Source of the DNA: Acidobacteriota bacterium
Lineage (GTDB): Bacteria > Acidobacteriota > Vicinamibacteria > Vicinamibacterales > Vicinamibacteraceae
NCBI GenBank assembly: GCA_013695405.1
Contig: JACDAO010000041.1
Span: 1-8,536, forward strand
Length of the DNA: 8,536 bases
Direction: 5' to 3'
Position 1 is the stretch's first letter. Each line of letters begins with the position of its first letter. The translations under genes were made by a program, and so were the position numbers. The notes below the pieces were generated by a model. It saw nothing but the letters and a program-made list of their open reading frames with translations, was not told where the DNA came from and searched no databases. Below are positions 6,291-8,536 of this stretch, one piece after another.

Positions 6291-6838
6291 CGGACGGTGA
6301 GGCGTACGTCGAGTCGGACGCGCGGTCCGTACGGCAACGCCAGCCGGTAGCGCAGCCTGCTGCCGTCGGTGCTGGCGGCCGGCACCCGGAGGACCACGTA
6401 GCGCGTCGCCGGCGCCGTCCCTCTGCCCTGGCACTGGACACACGGCTCGTCCCACGCCTCGCCGCGGCCGCCACACGGCTCGCACAGCGACGGCAGGTGC
6501 AGCTGGATCGGCACGCGCGCCCCTCGCCGTGCCTCGACGGTCGACAGCGCGAGATCGATCGCGACCCGCACACCCGGCGCCTCGGCCTCGGTGAAGCCGC
6601 GACGCGCCCGTGCCAGGGCCTGCGACACCGACGGGAAGTCGAGCGCGACCTCGTCGCGCCAGGCGCGCTCGATCTGACGCTCCGGCTCCAGCCCTCGCAC
6701 CAGATGCAGCGTCTGGCTGGTGGCGACCGACCGCTGCCGCGGCCCGGTCGACCGCGCCGCCCACGCCCACGCCGGGGCGTGGCGAGCCGAGGCGCGTGCT
6801 GCACCCGAGATCTCCGCGATCCGGTAGTAGTCGTGCAT
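6287..6838 (-). CDS. DnaJ-type zinc-finger/C-terminal-domain protein lacking a J domain
   Basis: A 183-aa protein related to the central and C-terminal part of DnaJ. Residues 90-118 resemble the strand leading into the DnaJ zinc finger (RVAIDLALSTVEARRGARVPIQL). Two CxxCxGxG repeats follow, CEPCGGRG (119-126) and CVQCQGRG (133-140), enough for one zinc; DnaJ itself has four repeats. The rest (YVVLRVPAAS ... RVRLDVRL) fits a short C-terminal substrate-binding-domain strand pattern. The N-terminus begins MHDYYRI, like the opening of a J domain, but no HPD motif or J-domain helices follow in any frame, so it should not stimulate DnaK in the usual way. The start ATG 6838 is the likeliest; GGAG lies only 2 bases before it, so the ribosome site is poor. 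It overlaps the next gene as GTGA. Confidence 0.78.
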   Translation of the reverse strand: MHDYYRIAEISGAARASARHAPAWAWAARSTGPRQRSVATSQTLHLVRGLEPERQIERAWRDEVALDFPSVSQALARARRGFTEAEAPGVRVAIDLALSTVEARRGARVPIQLHLPSLCEPCGGRGEAWDEPCVQCQGRGTAPATRYVVLRVPAASTDGSRLRYRLALPYGPRVRLDVRLTVR

Positions 6839-6848
6839 GGCTCCGGTG

Positions 6849-6872
6849 GTGCCGGTTCGGCACTGCGTAGTG
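6849..6872. promoter_or_regulatory. Overlapping dyads, candidate operator
   Basis: GTGCCG-GTT-CGGCAC (6849-6863) is a perfect 6+6 inverted repeat with a 3-base centre. It is joined to CACT-GCGT-AGTG (6861-6872), a perfect 4+4 dyad. They lie between the candidate -35 of the DnaJ-like gene and its ATG, at the expected transcription start. A repressor site, or a short hairpin in the mRNA leader, would explain them. Confidence 0.4.
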
Positions 6873-6898
6873 TGGGGACCGGCTCGGCTGGTTGTCAA
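6869..6898 (-). promoter_or_regulatory. Candidate promoter of DnaJ-like operon
   Basis: A perfect TTGACA is present on the minus strand at 6898-6893. With an 18-base spacer the -10 would be CACACT (6874-6869), only a 3/6 match. Transcription would start near 6862, inside the dyad region, leaving a leader of about 24 bases before the ATG at 6838. The good -35 and weak -10 make this moderately likely. Confidence 0.4.
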
Positions 6899-6945
6899 GG
6901 CGTGCGGCGCACTGCCGATTGTCGGATCGTGAGGGGTCTCGTCCG

Positions 6946-7149
6946 GTGACACACGAATGTCCGATGTGCGGCGAATCGATGAAGCTGGCGCCGGTGGCGC
7001 AGGTCAACCGGATCGCCGGCACGACCCAGACCTCGGCGCGCCACGTGCTCGAGTGGCAGTGCCCCGACTGCGACTACTTCGAGGAGGCCGAGGGTCAGTT
7101 GACCGACCTGTCGCCCGAACTCGAGGCCTGGCTCAGCGATCAGGGCTGA
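6946..7149 (+). CDS. Small zinc-ribbon protein
   Basis: A 67-aa protein with a single zinc ribbon: Cys5 and Cys8 in CPMC, Cys39 and Cys42 in CPDC, with a 30-residue central part (LAPVAQVNRIAGTTQTSARHV) between. The tail is acidic (EEAEGQLTDLSPELEAWLSDQG). It has no recognised family; it could bind nucleic acid or be a protein-protein adaptor. GTG 6946 is required because later starts would lose the first CxxC. It is supported by GAGGGG at 6931-6936, 9 bases upstream. It is transcribed divergently from the DnaJ-like gene across a 107-bp region and overlaps the convergent AddA-like gene by 17 bp. Confidence 0.75.
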   Translation: MTHECPMCGESMKLAPVAQVNRIAGTTQTSARHVLEWQCPDCDYFEEAEGQLTDLSPELEAWLSDQG

Positions 7150-8536
7150 CCGGATCCAGCTCGTCGAAGGGCAGGCGCGGCGGCGACGCCGGCAACGTCG
7201 ATCGCGTCGTCGCGTAGACCAGGTGCCCGTCGACCGTGCGCCCCGGCAGGCTGTGTCGCACCGCCTCGACGTACAGCGCCAGCTGCCGGCGGTGCGACGG
7301 TTGGGGATGGCCCGTCTTGAACTCGAAGACCACCAGCCGATCGCCGATCGGCGCCAGGCAGTCGATGGTGCCCCGCACCAGCGTCACGGCGCCGGCCTCC
7401 TCGTGACGAAAGACGATCGGCACCTCGAACCGCGCCGCCCCGCTGACGAGGGCCTGGCGCACCGTCGGATCGTTCCAGACGCTGCGCGCCAGCGTGGTCA
7501 CCTCGTCGGCAAAGACCGATGGGCTGCCGACCACCGGGCGTTCGTCCGCGTCGAGGTCGGCAATCACCCGCGTTCGCAGGCTCGACAGACCCTCTCCCGA
7601 CTGACCACGCGCCAGCAGCCGGTGCACGGCGCGGCCGGTGACCAGATCACGATCCATCACCGCCGGGCGATCGAGCTGACCCGATCCCCTGCGCGGAGCA
7701 GTAGCCAGGTCGGTCACGCTGCCACGCCGGGCTCCGATCGGCGACGACAGCGGCAGCAGCGACGCCGGCACCACCACACTGGTCTGGACCCGCGCCACCT
7801 CGGGCACCACCACGACCGCTGACGCCGGTCGTGGACACACCCGCAGCCGGTGCAGATGCCGAGACCCGTGCCAGGCCACCTCGTCAGGCGCCTGCAGCGC
7901 CGCCGAGAGGGTCTCGACCAACGACGGCGGACAGACACTCGCCAGGCTGCCGATCGGCGCGACGATGCGACCCTGACGCTGCGCCGCGGCACTGAGATAC
8001 AGACGCTCGCGCGCCCGCGTCACCGCCACGTACATCAACCGCTTGCTCTCCTCCCGCTCGTGCGCCTGCTCGGCCCGGGTCGCCCCGGGCTCATACCGCG
8101 CGATGCCGACCAGCGGCTCGTCGTCGGCGCCATCGGGGACGACCCGCAGTGGCGGCGGGAAGCCCCCGCTACCGCGGGTCAGGTTGACCAGGAAGACGAT
8201 CGGGAACTCGAGCCCTTTCGACGCGTGGATCGTCATCAGGTTGACCGCGTCGGCCGCGTCGACTGCGGCATTGGACTCGTCGCCGGCCGACAGGCGGTCG
8301 ACGTGCGCGCCGACCCGCGCCATGGTCGCGTAGCCACGACCCTGGATCCGGCGCAGCAGGGCCCGGAACTTCTTGACGTTCTCGCGGGCCTGCACCTGCC
8401 GGTGTCCGCGCCAGGTGCACGCGTAGGCAGACACTTCCACGATGCGGTCGACCACGTCGGCCGGCGGCAGACGATCGACCAGCGCCAGCCACGACGGCCA
8501 CGACGCCCGCAGCCGCCGCAGCGCCTGGACATCATC
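7133..8536 (-). CDS. addA: AddA-like helicase-nuclease, C-terminal part (cut by window)
   Basis: The frame is open from the right edge, so only the last 467 residues are seen. Positions below count from the edge. Superfamily 1 helicase motifs: TIHASKGLEF at 102-111 and ESKRLMYVAVTRARERL at 163-179 (motif VI). The tail is a RecB-type nuclease domain: His305 in GRAVHRLL, Asp392 in GTIDCL, Glu405 and Lys407 in VFEFKTG, and QLALY at 418-422 (QxxxY). This order is that of the AddA subunit of AddAB, which processes double-strand breaks with an AddB partner; a UvrD-type helicase with a RecB nuclease is the alternative. No iron-sulfur cysteines are seen, as expected for AddA rather than AddB. The window edge removes the Walker A part, so helicase activity cannot be judged. 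The last 17 bp overlap the zinc-ribbon gene. Confidence 0.85.
   Translation of the reverse strand, partial: DDVQALRRLRASWPSWLALVDRLPPADVVDRIVEVSAYACTWRGHRQVQARENVKKFRALLRRIQGRGYATMARVGAHVDRLSAGDESNAAVDAADAVNLMTIHASKGLEFPIVFLVNLTRGSGGFPPPLRVVPDGADDEPLVGIARYEPGATRAEQAHEREESKRLMYVAVTRARERLYLSAAAQRQGRIVAPIGSLASVCPPSLVETLSAALQAPDEVAWHGSRHLHRLRVCPRPASAVVVVPEVARVQTSVVVPASLLPLSSPIGARRGSVTDLATAPRRGSGQLDRPAVMDRDLVTGRAVHRLLARGQSGEGLSSLRTRVIADLDADERPVVGSPSVFADEVTTLARSVWNDPTVRQALVSGAARFEVPIVFRHEEAGAVTLVRGTIDCLAPIGDRLVVFEFKTGHPQPSHRRQLALYVEAVRHSLPGRTVDGHLVYATTRSTLPASPPRLPFDELDPVSPDR

Noticed and set aside
6287..6838. Frameshifted J domain in the DnaJ-like gene
   Set aside because: I read the other two minus-strand frames over the N-terminal part and saw no HPD or J-domain helices.
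6291..7022. Long extension of the small membrane protein frame
   Set aside because: Arg/Pro/Gly-rich shadow of the DnaJ-like gene that also crosses the divergent promoter region; GTG 6290 with the GTGA overlap explains the real gene.
1..8536. CRISPR array, insertion sequence or phage elements
   Set aside because: No spaced direct repeats, transposase, terminal inverted repeats or phage genes were found anywhere in the window.

Overview
The window is very GC-rich, gene-dense bacterial DNA with short gaps and several overlapping genes. The gene content is a Mrp/ApbC ATPase, a paired M16 peptidase, a DUF4870 membrane protein, a DnaJ zinc-finger relative without a J domain, a tiny zinc ribbon and an AddA-type helicase-nuclease. 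Together with GC-rich extended -10 promoters placed almost on the start codon, this suggests a soil-type Acidobacteriota, perhaps a Vicinamibacteria relative. That placement is an inference from style, not from a marker gene. There is no rRNA, tRNA, CRISPR, insertion sequence or phage gene, so this looks like ordinary chromosome.

Layout. (1) 1-200: non-coding start with small hairpins, a degenerate CCCGRYT repeat and an extended -10 promoter. (2) 201-1238 (+): alpha/beta hydrolase with a full Ser-Asp-His triad. (3) 1225-1428 (-): 67-aa single-span membrane protein that overlaps the hydrolase tail to tail. (4) 1548-5302 (-): operon mrp > M16 catalytic subunit > M16 non-catalytic subunit. It is driven by an extended -10 promoter at 5312-5320. 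The genes are tightly joined: the mrp stop codon is part of the next Shine-Dalgarno, and the two M16 genes share an ATGA overlap. (5) 5351-5390 (-): a clear intrinsic terminator that closes the next module. (6) 5420-6838 (-): DnaJ-like zinc-finger protein > small membrane protein (GTGA overlap) > DUF4870 membrane protein. (7) 6946-7149 (+): divergent 67-aa zinc-ribbon protein. A dyad-rich 107-bp intergenic region separates it from the DnaJ-like gene. (8) 7133-8536 (-): C-terminal part of an AddA-like helicase-nuclease, running off the right edge and overlapping the zinc-ribbon gene by 17 bp.

How the genes fit together. The mrp operon joins an Fe-S carrier-type ATPase with a probably cytoplasmic heterodimeric M16 protease. 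One subunit keeps the HxxEH zinc site and the other keeps the R/Y substrate-binding pair. The second module pairs a J-domain-less DnaJ-type protein with two small membrane proteins, which hints at a membrane-linked folding or handling role, but this is speculative. The AddA-like gene belongs to double-strand break repair, and its AddB partner would be expected beyond the right edge. I found no convincing new defence or mobile system. The best leads are the J-less DnaJ/membrane module, the repeated leaderless promoter architecture and the operator-like dyads at 6849-6872.
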